A stretch of DNA of 64,000 bases from Streptomyces sp. L-9-10. Lineage in GTDB: Bacteria; Actinomycetota; Actinomycetes; Streptomycetales; Streptomycetaceae. The stretch covers positions 42,039-106,038 of the forward strand of contig NZ_PHRF01000120.1 of assembly GCF_004151105.1 (NCBI RefSeq), written 5' to 3'. The position numbers and the translations under genes were made by a program. Of this stretch, positions 42,091-53,520 are shown piece after piece. The notes beneath the pieces are model-generated. The model did no database searches. It was given only the letters and a program-made list of their open reading frames with translations, and had not been told where the DNA came from. Position 1 is the stretch's first letter, and each line of letters opens with the position of its first letter.

Positions 42091-42316
42091 CCACACCGGC
42101 CGGCACCGCGGATGAAGTCTGGGCGAGGGGCTCGGTGGCGGAGGCAGCAGGACGAGCGCCCCGTCGAACACCGGTGAGAACGGCCCGACTTCACTGAGAC
42201 GAGCCAGTTTCCCTCCCGGCGATCCGGTTCCCACTAAGGTCATGGCTGCTCCACAGCCCGGCGCCACACGACCGTCGTGCGGCGCTTCGCCGACCCGTTG
42301 ATTGGACTGGTGTGAA

Positions 42317-42934
42317 GTGAAGATCGTGTATCGCCATCTGCTCGGCCGTTCCTTAGTGGTGGCGCTCCGGAAGCGGCTCACCGCCGCGATGGGCGTAGTC
42401 GCACTGCTGGCGGCCGTCCTCACCGGCACGGCCGCCGGTACGGCCAGTGCGGCGCCCCAGGCGGCGCCGGTCGCCGCCGCCGAGGCGGCCCCCGGGTGGG
42501 TCTGCCCCGGTACGCCCATACCGCCGGGTTACGTGATCACCAGCCGCGCGGCGAACGGCTGCAACGGTGCCGGCTCCTGGTACATGCAGCCCGCGCAGGA
42601 CGGGATCTGGATCTGTGCCACCTCGCCGATCCCTCCCGGCTACGTGCTCACGCTCCACACCGCCAACGGCTGCAACAGCAACATCGACACCTGGTTCATG
42701 CAGCTGGCCCGGGACGGCCAGTGGGTCTGTGCGGGCTCGCCGATCCCCACCGGTTACGTGCTCACCGGCTACATCAGCACGGGCTGCGGCAACATCGGCA
42801 TCTGGTTCCAGCAAGTGGCCCGCGTCGGCCAGTACATCTGTCCCGGCGTGCCCGTGCCGCCCGGCTTCCGTACCGACGCCTACAACGCGAGCATGTGCGG
42901 CGGCCGCGGGGGCTGGCTCCTGCTCAGCGCCTGA
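42317..42934 (+). CDS. Secreted protein of four cysteine-containing repeats
   Basis: About 205 residues. A signal peptide (LRKRLTAAMGVVALLAAVL to a likely ASA-AP cleavage) is followed by four tandem repeats of 33-38 residues. Each repeat has W/Y-V/I-C, then P-I/V-P-x-G-Y/F, a second cysteine about 19 residues after the first, and usually W-F/Y-M/Q-Q. Eight cysteines, two per repeat, suggest one disulfide per repeat. The start is uncertain: GTG 42317, upstream TTG 42302, or GTG 42356/42359, none with a good ribosome site. I do not recognise the repeat family. A long hairpin follows the gene. Confidence 0.7.
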   Translation: MKIVYRHLLGRSLVVALRKRLTAAMGVVALLAAVLTGTAAGTASAAPQAAPVAAAEAAPGWVCPGTPIPPGYVITSRAANGCNGAGSWYMQPAQDGIWICATSPIPPGYVLTLHTANGCNSNIDTWFMQLARDGQWVCAGSPIPTGYVLTGYISTGCGNIGIWFQQVARVGQYICPGVPVPPGFRTDAYNASMCGGRGGWLLLSA

Positions 42935-42946
42935 TCCGGACGGATC

Positions 42947-42985
42947 CGCCGGAGGGCACCGCGTGGTACGCGGTGCCCTCCGGCG
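42947..42985 (+). terminator. Long perfect hairpin after the cysteine-repeat gene
   Basis: Seventeen-base perfect arms (42947-42963 and 42969-42985) with a TGGTA loop, 13 bases past the stop. A strong rho-independent-type stem without a U-run. Confidence 0.75.
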
Positions 42986-43027
42986 TCGCACGCGCGGGTG
43001 GAACCCCGCCGGCCCCCGGCGACCAGG

Positions 43028-43098
43028 GTTCGGTGACCGGGGGTTCGGCGGCTGACGTTCGGCGGCCGAGGTTCGGCGACTGACGTTCGGCGACCCGG
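43028..43098. repeat. Five 14-base tandem repeats
   Basis: Five copies of GTTCGGCGGCTGAC-like units (one base offset after the first) lie between the terminator at 42985 and the phzF promoter. Non-coding and degenerate. Confidence 0.65.
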
Positions 43099-43139
43099 GT
43101 TCTCCGGGAACACGCCGCTGCCGGTCTTTCCGTACCTTC

Positions 43140-43145
43140 TACGCT
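43140..43145 (+). promoter_or_regulatory. -10 box TACGCT of a leaderless promoter before phzF
   Basis: TACGCT ends six bases before the ATG at 43152; there is no ribosome binding site. Same box and spacing as at 1065. Confidence 0.5.
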
Positions 43146-43151
43146 CCGTCC

Positions 43152-43973
43152 ATGCGTATTCGAATCGTCGACGCCTTCGCCGACCGCCCCTTCACGGGCA
43201 ACCCCGCCGGGGTCCTCCTCCTGGACGCCGCCCGCTTCCCGGACGACGGCTGGCTCCAGCGGGTCGCCGCCGAGGTGAACCTGTCGGAGACCGCCTACGC
43301 CCATCCCCTGCCGCCCGGCGGCGACGCCGACTGGGCGCTGCGCTGGTTCACCCCGGCCACCGAGGTGGATCTGTGCGGCCACGCCACCCTGGCCACCGCG
43401 CATGTGCTGCGCTCCACCGGACGCGCGAGCGGCGCCCTGCGCTTCGCCACCCGCTCCGGGGTCCTCGGTGCCGTCGCGCACGAGGACGGCTCGCTCACCC
43501 TCGACTTCCCGACGTCCGCGCTGACGCCCGTACCGGTCCCGGACGGGCTCGCGGCGGCGCTGGGCGCCGAGCCGGTCGCCGTCCACGACACCTCGGAGCA
43601 CATCGGCGATCTGCTGGTCGAGCTGGCCGACGAGCGGGCCGTACGCACGCTCACCCCCGACCACGCCTCGCTCGCCGCGCTCTCCCGGCGCGGTGTGATC
43701 GCCACCGCCGCCGCCGAGGACCCGGTCCGGGGCTACGACTTCGTCTCCCGCGGCTTCTTCCCCGCTGTCGGGATCGACGAGGACCCGGTGACCGGCAGCG
43801 CCCACACGGCGCTCGCCCCGTTCTGGTCGGCGCGACTGGGCCGTACCGAACTGACCGGCCTCCAGGCCTCCGCCCGTACCGGTCTCGTCCACACGTCACT
43901 GCGCGGCGAGCGGACCCTGCTCACCGGGCGTGCGGTGACGGTCATCGACGGCGAGCTGCTCAGCTCCCCCTGA
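43152..43973 (+). CDS. PhzF-family isomerase/epimerase-like protein
   Basis: A 273-residue PhzF-fold protein. The opening VDAFADRPFTGNPAGVL and the catalytic glutamate E46 in NLSETAY are canonical, as are TPATEVDLCGHATLA and GIDEDPVTGSAH. PhzF acts in phenazine synthesis, but most homologues lie outside phenazine clusters, as here, and have unknown substrates. The message is probably leaderless. Confidence 0.92.
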   Translation: MRIRIVDAFADRPFTGNPAGVLLLDAARFPDDGWLQRVAAEVNLSETAYAHPLPPGGDADWALRWFTPATEVDLCGHATLATAHVLRSTGRASGALRFATRSGVLGAVAHEDGSLTLDFPTSALTPVPVPDGLAAALGAEPVAVHDTSEHIGDLLVELADERAVRTLTPDHASLAALSRRGVIATAAAEDPVRGYDFVSRGFFPAVGIDEDPVTGSAHTALAPFWSARLGRTELTGLQASARTGLVHTSLRGERTLLTGRAVTVIDGELLSSP

Positions 43974-43982
43974 CAACGGCGA

Positions 43983-44013
43983 ATGGGGCGTACGGACATC
44001 CCGTACGCCCCAT
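43983..44013. terminator. Bidirectional terminator between phzF and CPBP genes
   Basis: Perfect 13-base arms ATGGGGCGTACGG and CCGTACGCCCCAT with a five-base loop between convergent genes. Confidence 0.7.
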
Positions 44014-44071
44014 CCCTCACCACCTCGTCCGCCGGACATCAACGCCCGACGCGAACCACCGCCCCGCGCGG

Positions 44072-44872
44072 CTACACCGTGGGCAGCCAGCCCACCTTCC
44101 CGGCCAGCAGCGCATACCCGACGAACGCCCCGATGTCGAGCAGTGTGTGGGCCACCACCAGCGGCCCGACCCGCCCCCAGCGCCGGTACAGCAGGACGAA
44201 CACGACGCCCATCACCATGTTGCCGATGAAGCCGCCGATCCCCTGGTACAGGTGGTACGAGCCGCGCAGCACCGAGCTGGCCACCAGCGCGGCCATCGGC
44301 GTCCACCCCAGCTGGCCGAGTCTGCGCAGCAGATAGCCGACGACGATGACCTCCTCCAGCACGGAGTTCTGCGCCGCGGAGAGGATCAGCACCGGAAACT
44401 TCCACCACACATCCGGCAGCGATTCCGGCTCCACGGTCAGGTTGAAGCCCCCCTCCTGCATCGCCAGATAGAACGCGAGCCCGGCGCTCCCGATACCGGC
44501 CGCGATCAGTGTGCCGCGCCCCAGATCGGGCCAGGGCCGCCGGACGTCGAAGCCGATGGCGCGCAGCCCGCTGCCCTCCCGCGTCAGCAGATGCGCGACC
44601 AGCAGGACCGGCACCAGCGCCGTACAGATCCCGAAGAGCTGCCAGGTGAGGTCGAGCCACGGCCGGCCGGGGGCCGCCGATGTGTTGAGCTTCGCCGCCT
44701 GGTCGCTCAGCGCCTCCGGTCTGGTCAGCGAGCCGATGAAGCTGATCAGCGCCGACACTCCGCTCGCGCCGAGCGAGAGCGCCAGTACGAGTACGGTCTC
44801 GGACCGCAACGTCCCGCGTGAGATGGCCTCCCGGGAATGGGAACCGTCCTCCAGGCCCGCCTCCGCCTGCAC
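44072..44872 (-). CDS. CPBP-family intramembrane metalloprotease
   Basis: A 266-residue multi-helix membrane protein with the CPBP/Abi signature: glutamate pair in NSVLEEVIVVGYLLRRL near residue 170, then RGSYHLYQG with a histidine, and VVAHTLLDIGAF with the last histidine. These are zinc proteases related to Rce1. The GTG at 44872 follows GGAGG with five-base spacing. The substrate is unknown; some relatives protect against self-made bacteriocins. Confidence 0.88.
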   Translation of the reverse strand: MQAEAGLEDGSHSREAISRGTLRSETVLVLALSLGASGVSALISFIGSLTRPEALSDQAAKLNTSAAPGRPWLDLTWQLFGICTALVPVLLVAHLLTREGSGLRAIGFDVRRPWPDLGRGTLIAAGIGSAGLAFYLAMQEGGFNLTVEPESLPDVWWKFPVLILSAAQNSVLEEVIVVGYLLRRLGQLGWTPMAALVASSVLRGSYHLYQGIGGFIGNMVMGVVFVLLYRRWGRVGPLVVAHTLLDIGAFVGYALLAGKVGWLPTV

Positions 44873-45027
44873 ACCTGCCTCCAGTTGGGTAATCCCGCCT
44901 CATGCCCCACGCGGTGCCGCTAGGGTCTCGAATGCAGGTACGAAGATCGCGCGCGACAGGCCGGGGGAGCAATTCGCCGTTCGCGTGGCGAGGCTCGTTC
45001 TCGTCCACTCTTCCAGCCCTTGTACAC

Positions 45028-45039
45028 CCTTCATGAAGG
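45028..45039 (+). promoter_or_regulatory. Palindrome overlapping the ribosome binding site of the VWA gene
   Basis: CCTTCATGAAGG is a perfect 12-base palindrome whose right half is part of the AAGGAGG Shine-Dalgarno before the ATG at 45055. It could hide the site in a hairpin or bind a repressor. Confidence 0.35.
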
Positions 45040-45054
45040 AGGGGCGCCACCGTC

Positions 45055-46857
45055 ATGGGACGTCACAGCTTGCCCGATGCGAAGGCGACCGGCACGGGCA
45101 GGGCCCGTTCACCGCGCCGTCGCACCGTCTCCATCGCCACCGGGCTGGTCCTGGCCGTGGCGGCGGGGACGGGGGTGGTGGCACAGAGCGGTCTCCTCTC
45201 CTTCGCGGACCCCTGCGCGGACGCCCCGGTACGGCTGGACCTGGCGGCCTCCCCCGATATCGCCCCCGCGCTGCGCGCCATCGCGGACCGCGCGCGGCAG
45301 GACCGGGTGACGACCGACGGCCACTGTCTCGACGTACGGGTCGAGGCACGCGAGAACTACCAGGTCGCCGCCGCGCTCGCCGACGGCTCCGGGCCACCCG
45401 GCTACCAGGTGTGGGTGCCCGACTCCGACGTCTGGGTGGAGCGCGCCAAGGGACTGGGCGACGGCATCTCACTGACCCCGGCCGGTACGGTCGCCCTCTC
45501 TCCGGTGACACTGGCCACCGTGCCCACGGCCGCGCGTGCCCTGGGCTGGCCCCGCGAGCGCTATACATGGGCCGAACTGGCCGCGACCGCGACCGGCGAC
45601 GACGGGCTGCTGCTCGGCTCGGGCGACCCCGCCCGCAGTGCCACGGGACTGCTCGCGCTCAGCAGCATCGCCGAGTCCTCGCGGCAGGAGGGCGCCGACG
45701 GCGACACCCGTACCGCCGCCACCGCCGAACTCCTCACACAACGCGTCTCCGACACCGACACGCGGGTGCTGGAGACGCTGGCGCGCGACGACTCAGGCGC
45801 GGAGAAGGGCAATCCCCGCCGCAATGAGGCGGTGCTGCTCTCCGAACAGGCCGCGTTCACCCACAACTCGGAAGGCAACGGCTCCGCGGGCCTCCAGCTC
45901 TTCTATCCCACGGACGGCGCGCCCGTACTCGACTACCCGTACAGCATCGTCGATGAGACGGAGCTGACCACCGACCAGAGCCGCGCCGCCATGCGGTTCA
46001 TGGCGCTGCTCGGCGACGAGGCCGCGTACCGCACGCTCCGGGAGCACGGCTTCCGGGTGGCGGACACGGCGCTGGACTCCGCCCTGGTGCGTACGGCGGG
46101 CGGCCTCGCGCCCCAGCCGTACGACGGGAAGGACGCGGGACCGCCGTCCTCGGAGGCACTTCAGCGAGCGCTCGGCCTGTGGACGGTGACGGTGCAGAGC
46201 GCGCGGCTGACGACGGTCGTGGACACCTCCGGTTCCATGGCGGCGGCCGTGCCCGGCCGGGACGGCCAGAGCCGGATGGATGTCACGAAAGCCTCGCTGC
46301 TCCGGGCTCTCGCGGGGTTCACCCCCGAGGACGAGATCGGTCTGTGGGAGTTCTCCACCCGGCTGGACGGTGCCAAGGACTACCGCGAGCTGGAGCGAAC
46401 GGCCCGGCTGGGCAAACCGGTGAAGGACGGCGGCACCCACCGGGACCGGCTCTCGGACGCCTTCACCGCGCTCAGGCCCGTGCCGGGCGGCGACACCGGC
46501 CTGTACGACACGACGCTGGCCGCCTACCGGGAAGCCGTGGCCACATTCGTCGGCGGGAAGTTCAACGCGCTCGTCATCCTCACCGACGGCTCCAACAAGG
46601 ACGACGACTCGATCTCACGGGCCGAACTGATCAAACGGCTGAAGACCGTCGTGGACCCCCGCCGCCCGGTGCCGCTGATCGCGATCGCGGTGGGCCCCGA
46701 CGCCGACCGGAACGAGGTCGACACGATCGCCAGGGCCACCGGGGGCGCGGGCTACGAGGTGAGCGATCCCGCCGAGATCCAGACCGTGATGCTCCGGGCG
46801 GTCATGCTGTCGGCCGGACTGACCGGCCCCGACACGACGGCGGCCGACCGCCGCTGA
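45055..46857 (+). CDS. Exported substrate-binding-like / von Willebrand A fusion protein
   Basis: 600 residues. An N-terminal hydrophobic segment (SIATGLVLAVAAGTGVVAQSG) exports or anchors it. Residues about 50-370 resemble a type II solute-binding (molybdate/ABC) domain. Residues about 380-590 are a VWA domain with MIDAS residues in VVDTSGSMAAAV, a downstream threonine near GGDTGLYDTT and aspartate in VILTDGSNKDD. The combination is common in Streptomyces but of unknown role, perhaps extracellular adhesion or metal-dependent assembly. AAGGAGG lies about 12 bases before the ATG. Confidence 0.85.
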   Translation: MGRHSLPDAKATGTGRARSPRRRTVSIATGLVLAVAAGTGVVAQSGLLSFADPCADAPVRLDLAASPDIAPALRAIADRARQDRVTTDGHCLDVRVEARENYQVAAALADGSGPPGYQVWVPDSDVWVERAKGLGDGISLTPAGTVALSPVTLATVPTAARALGWPRERYTWAELAATATGDDGLLLGSGDPARSATGLLALSSIAESSRQEGADGDTRTAATAELLTQRVSDTDTRVLETLARDDSGAEKGNPRRNEAVLLSEQAAFTHNSEGNGSAGLQLFYPTDGAPVLDYPYSIVDETELTTDQSRAAMRFMALLGDEAAYRTLREHGFRVADTALDSALVRTAGGLAPQPYDGKDAGPPSSEALQRALGLWTVTVQSARLTTVVDTSGSMAAAVPGRDGQSRMDVTKASLLRALAGFTPEDEIGLWEFSTRLDGAKDYRELERTARLGKPVKDGGTHRDRLSDAFTALRPVPGGDTGLYDTTLAAYREAVATFVGGKFNALVILTDGSNKDDDSISRAELIKRLKTVVDPRRPVPLIAIAVGPDADRNEVDTIARATGGAGYEVSDPAEIQTVMLRAVMLSAGLTGPDTTAADRR

Positions 46858-46891
46858 GCACGGCTCGCGGGCGGGCCGTGCTCAGCGGTGC

Positions 46892-46919
46892 ACGGCCCGC
46901 CGACGGGGCGGCGGGCCGT
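46892..46919. terminator. Bidirectional terminator after the VWA gene
   Basis: Arms ACGGCCCGCCG and CGGCGGGCCGT with a six-base loop lie between the VWA gene and the convergent ligase gene. Confidence 0.65.
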
Positions 46920-46948
46920 ACGCGGCACGGCCCGGCCGGCCCCGTCGC

Positions 46949-48472
46949 TCAGCCGATCCCGTCTCCGGAGGGCCCCGGGAACCCCAGTGGCCAGCTGTGC
47001 ACCGGCTCGCCCTGGTGCATCAGCTCGCAGTAGCGGCGGGTCATGGCCGCCAGCGCGGCGTCCCGCTCAAGACCGGCCTCCAGCGCCCGGTGGAAGGTGT
47101 CCACCTGCCACGCGGCCCCGTTCATCCGCCGCTTGCAGCGCTCCTCGATCACCCCGAGATAGAAGTCGCGGTCGGCCGGCTCGATCTGCCACGCGTCCAG
47201 ACCGGCGGCGGCGAGCGGCAGCAGCTCGTCGCGTACGAGCTTCACCACCGGCACGGTCGTCAGACCGGTGGCCCGGCCGGGGCGCGGCCAGCGCAGCTCC
47301 GCGTCGATGCCATGGCGGCAGGCGAGGTCGAAGTTGGCCGCCGCGTCGGCGAAGGACAGCCGGCTCCAGACCGGTCTGGCGTCCTCGGCGAGCGCGCGCA
47401 CCAGCCCGTAGTAGAAGGCGGTGTTGGCGATCACGTCGGTGACGGTGGGGCCCGCGGGCAGGACGCGGTTCTCCACCCGCAGATGCGGTACGCCGTCGGC
47501 GACCTCGTAGACCGGCCGGTTCCAGCGGTAGACCGTGCCATTGTGCAGCGCGAGTTCCTGGAGCTCCGGCACTCCGCCGCCGTCGAGCACCCGCAACGGG
47601 TCCTCGTCGTCGCAGATCGGCAGCAGCGGCGGGAAGTAGCGCAGATTCTCCTCGAAGAGGTCATACGCGGATTCGATCCAGCGCTCCCCGAACCAGGTTC
47701 TGGGGCGCACCCCCTGGGCCTTCAGCTCCGGCGGCCGGGTGTCGGTGGCCTGTTCGAAGAGCGGCGGCCTGGACTCCCGCCACAGCTCCCGGCCGAACAG
47801 GAACGGCGCATTGGCACCGAGTGCCACCTGCACCGATGCCATCGCCTGGGCGGCGTTCCACACATCGGCGAACCGGTCGGGCGTCACCTGGAGATGGAGC
47901 TGTACGGAGGTGCAGGCGGCCTCGGGAGTGATCGAAGACGAGGTGCACGTAAGCCGCTCGACCCCTTCGATGTCGAGGGTGAAATCCTCGCCCCTGGCCG
48001 CCAGCATCTGTTCGTTGAGCAGGGTGTAGCGGTCGACGTCGGAGAGATTCGCGGACACCACGTCATGCCGGGTGAGGGTCGGGAGAATTCCGATCATCAC
48101 GATCCCCGCGTCCACCTCACTCGCTTTGCGGTGGGCATATCCGAGGCCGGTACGGAGTTCCTCGGCAAGCTGGTCGAGAACCCGTCCGCCCAGCCGGTGC
48201 GGAGCCACGTTCACTTCCATGTTGAACATTCCGAGTTCGGTCTGGAAATCACCGCTCGCGATACGCTTCAGCACCTCGGCATTCATCATCCGGGGCATCC
48301 CGTCGGACCCCGCGAGATTCAGCTCGATCTCCAGACCCATCAGATTCTTGGGTCGGTCGAACCCCTCCTCCGCCAGGAGCCGCCCCAGCACCGCCAGGCA
48401 CTGCTGCAGCTTTCTGCGGTATTTCTGCCGATCGGACAGTCCGGAACCGCCCGCCTCGACCTTCTCACCCAT
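46949..48472 (-). CDS. Glutamate-cysteine ligase-family protein (actinobacterial)
   Basis: A 507-residue ATP-dependent ligase of the GCS2-like group. Seen: MGLEIELNLAG with the metal/ATP-contacting glutamates, ELGMFNMEVNVAPHRLGG, and VRPRTWFGERWI. Actinobacteria make mycothiol rather than glutathione, so the real substrate may be another amino acid. The ATG at 48472 follows GGAGGG. It ends facing the VWA gene across a hairpin. Confidence 0.82.
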   Translation of the reverse strand: MGEKVEAGGSGLSDRQKYRRKLQQCLAVLGRLLAEEGFDRPKNLMGLEIELNLAGSDGMPRMMNAEVLKRIASGDFQTELGMFNMEVNVAPHRLGGRVLDQLAEELRTGLGYAHRKASEVDAGIVMIGILPTLTRHDVVSANLSDVDRYTLLNEQMLAARGEDFTLDIEGVERLTCTSSSITPEAACTSVQLHLQVTPDRFADVWNAAQAMASVQVALGANAPFLFGRELWRESRPPLFEQATDTRPPELKAQGVRPRTWFGERWIESAYDLFEENLRYFPPLLPICDDEDPLRVLDGGGVPELQELALHNGTVYRWNRPVYEVADGVPHLRVENRVLPAGPTVTDVIANTAFYYGLVRALAEDARPVWSRLSFADAAANFDLACRHGIDAELRWPRPGRATGLTTVPVVKLVRDELLPLAAAGLDAWQIEPADRDFYLGVIEERCKRRMNGAAWQVDTFHRALEAGLERDAALAAMTRRYCELMHQGEPVHSWPLGFPGPSGDGIG

Positions 48473-48975
48473 CGAAGTGTCCCTCCTCGATCGAGTGGGC
48501 AGCCCGCGGCACCGGGCGCTCGCGTCACGATCGATAATGCCCACACGGAGTGATCCGTAACGTCCCACCGACGCCGCGTACCGGGTACAGTGTGGACATC
48601 GGTCGTGCGGCACATTCCTATGGCATGGCGTGGTGTTCTGTATCCACTGCCCGACCGGCCGCGAAAAACGCCGACGAGTTTCGGCCGTCCGCGGCGGATC
48701 AAACGCCCCAGGCCAGACGCCTGCGTTCCGCGCTTATCAGCAGAAACTACGCAGGAGATGGACTTAATAGTGCCTTGTCCGCAATATGCAGGACAGCTAG
48801 CAGAAACATGACACGAACACGTGTCGTATAAACTCCCGTATACGAGGCAGAGAGTCGGCATCGGCCGTACAGCCATGCGCCCACCTCTGACCCCGCATGC
48901 TGACAGCGACGTCCGCACCCGCCCATGCTCCACCTCACGCGTCACCCCTGTCTCCTGAGTGAGAGGCAACCCACC
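48473..48975. other. Long divergent intergenic region
   Basis: About 500 bases, locally lower in GC, between the ligase start and the next rightward gene. It holds overlapping inverted repeats at 48810-48845. A 93-codon open frame at 48550 has poor coding character and is not called. An unrecognised small RNA could lie here. Confidence 0.4.
48810..48845. promoter_or_regulatory. Two overlapping inverted repeats
   Basis: GACACG-AACA-CGTGTC (48810-48825) overlaps TCGTATA-N8-TATACGA (48824-48845). AT-rich palindromes in such a GC-rich genome probably mark an operator/promoter. Confidence 0.55.
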
Positions 48976-49584
48976 ATGCCGCTGCATGTTCCCCCGGCCC
49001 CCGCGCCCGCCCTGCGCAGCGTTCTCGCGGCACTCGGTTCCCCTACCGCCGTGCGCGATGCCCGCACCCCCGCCCTGCAGTCCGTCAAGGGACCCCTGAG
49101 TCCAGAACTCCCGCTGCCCGTCCATGTGCTCGACCATGTCAGCCCGGCAGCCCGGGCGACCGCTCCGGCGGGACGTACGCCACGCACCAGGCTGGCCGGC
49201 TGGCGCTTCCTGATCCGCAGCGGTGACCACGCCGTCGCGGCGGCGGACACGATGCTCACCGCGGACGGCTGGGCCTTCTCGCGCTTCTTCGAGGGGCCGT
49301 ACGTGACCGCGACGGAGCGGGCCGTACGGCAGGCGGAGTCCCTGGGAATCGCGTACCAGCCCCGGCTGCTCTCGGTGCCCGAGCTCTACATGCTGACGCT
49401 CTGGCTGCACGGGGACACGGAAGCGGACGCTTCGACGGGGGCCCCCGCGCCGGCCGACATCCTGGTGCCTCTCGCGCCGGCCCCGCCGGGCATCGCGGCC
49501 CACCGTCCGCACCGCGTCGCCGAGTTGCTGCCCATGATCGGACTGCGGCTCGCGCCCGCGCCTCTCCTGCGTACGCCGGCCTGA
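48976..49584 (+). CDS. Conserved-looking protein of unknown function
   Basis: A 202-residue protein starting MPLHVPPAPAPALRSVLAAL. It contains RTRLAGWRFLIRSGDHAVAA, DGWAFSRFFEGPYVTATERA and ELYMLTLWLHGD, which look like a folded alpha/beta domain, within Pro-rich ends. No domain is recognised; it is probably a Streptomyces family. GAGAGG lies nine bases before the ATG at 48976. A clear hairpin follows. Confidence 0.7.
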   Translation: MPLHVPPAPAPALRSVLAALGSPTAVRDARTPALQSVKGPLSPELPLPVHVLDHVSPAARATAPAGRTPRTRLAGWRFLIRSGDHAVAAADTMLTADGWAFSRFFEGPYVTATERAVRQAESLGIAYQPRLLSVPELYMLTLWLHGDTEADASTGAPAPADILVPLAPAPPGIAAHRPHRVAELLPMIGLRLAPAPLLRTPA

Positions 49585-49626
49585 AACCGGGGCGCGGGCA
49601 GCGCGCCCGCGTCGCGCACTCCTCCC

Positions 49627-49657
49627 GTACCCCGCGGCCGCTATGGTCGCGGGGTAC
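49627..49657 (+). terminator. Hairpin after the 48976 gene
   Basis: Perfect ten-base arms GTACCCCGCG and CGCGGGGTAC with an 11-base loop, followed by CTTTCT. Confidence 0.65.
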
Positions 49658-49898
49658 CTTTCTGCTCATCCGGGCTAGCCCGGTCCGGCCACCCCGAACC
49701 ACCCGAAAAGACAGTCAAGTTGAACTGAACCGTCCGGCTGGGTGACACGTCCTTAAGCAGAAGGAAGCGCTGTCGCGAAATCCCTGCGGATTGCCGTCCG
49801 TAGGGCAACACTAGGACTGGACCAGACGAAAACGGGGGGCGGCCTTGACCGAATCGAGCCGCAGGACACTCACTACGACACCGCGAAAGAACTCGCCC
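49658..49898. other. Promoter-bearing gap before the DUF5999 gene
   Basis: About 240 bases without a gene except a short in-frame extension from a TTG at 49845. A TAGGAC near 49811 could be a -10 box. Nothing else is recognised. Confidence 0.35.
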
Positions 49899-50105
49899 AT
49901 GTGCCAGCACCAACCAGCCTGTCCCACAGCCGACTCCGCCGACCGCGACGCCGCCCGACTGATGGCTCACCATCCGGAGCAGGGCTGGAGTCTGCTGTGC
50001 AACGGCGTTCTGCTCTTCGAAGACACCGGTGAGCTGCTGCCCGACGGGAAGATCATCGCCCCGCACCGGCCGCTGCGGACCGAACAGGTGGTGACGGCGG
50101 CCTGA
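49899..50105 (+). CDS. DUF5999 family protein
   Basis: A 68-residue actinobacterial protein with the family pattern CPTADSADRDAARLMAHHPE followed by QGWSLLCNGVLLFEDTGELL and PDGKIIAPHRP. It has three cysteines. An upstream TTG at 49845 would add 18 residues, but family members start at MCQHQPACP. Function unknown. Confidence 0.8.
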   Translation: MCQHQPACPTADSADRDAARLMAHHPEQGWSLLCNGVLLFEDTGELLPDGKIIAPHRPLRTEQVVTAA

Positions 50106-50236
50106 TGCCGCCCGGTGGCGTCCGAACGCCGCCGGAATGACTGGGGCCGGCCCGGAGACCTTCCTCCGCACCGGCCCCGACGCATGTCCGGCCCCGCGAG
50201 CCGACTGCTCCGTGTCTGTCCGACAGGGCCCGGCCG

Positions 50237-53122
<2,886 letters not shown>

Positions 53123-53184
53123 TGCGGAGGCCTCCTGGTCGACGCGACCTGTGAAGGGCACCGAGACACGGGTGCCCGAACGGC

Positions 53185-53395
53185 CTCCCCCTCTGTCATC
53201 TCGACCTGAGAGCTTCACCGGCCCGCCCGGAGGCAGCCCGGCTTTCACCGTCGGTGAGAGCGGGTGCCGTCCGACGCCCGCCCTGCTTTCCAGAGTGACC
53301 TCGTCCGTGCGGTACGGGGGCCTGAGAGATTCCGGGGAGGATTTGCTCCTTCGGCGCCTCCGGCCTTCTCTCCGGAGGACTCTCCCGCACGGGGT
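53185..53395 (-). ncRNA. Tandem glycine riboswitch (gcvT element) upstream of gcvP
   Basis: The minus strand contains two glycine aptamers in series. Aptamer one starts near 53390 with CGGGAGAG, continues GCGCCGAAGGAGCAA and ATCTCTCAGG, and ends near 53300 with CACTCTGGAAAG. Aptamer two (about 53290-53185) has CACCCGCTCTCACC, GGTGAAAGCC, GAAGCTCTCAGG and GACAGAGGGGGAGG. Both carry the conserved CUCUCAGG and terminal GACAGA/ACUCUG halves. Edges are approximate. It should switch gcvP on with glycine, probably at translation or transcription. Confidence 0.92.
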
Positions 53396-53520
53396 CAGCA
53401 GCCGCTTGCCAGCCTACCAGCGCGGCCTTCGGCACAACTTTCGAGTGGCCGACGTCCGAGTTCTGCACTTTTGTAGTATTCACAAGCAGTTGCGAGCAGT
53501 TGCGACCAGTTGGAGGGACC

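Noticed and set aside
41575..42519. Minus-strand open frame of 314 codons over the small membrane protein region
   Set aside because: Biased Arg/Ser/Pro composition, no domain, and it overlaps the signal peptide of the secreted repeat protein.
48550..48831. 93-codon open frame in the 48.5-49.0 kb gap
   Set aside because: Mixed composition without conserved features, no ribosome site, and it crosses likely regulatory DNA.
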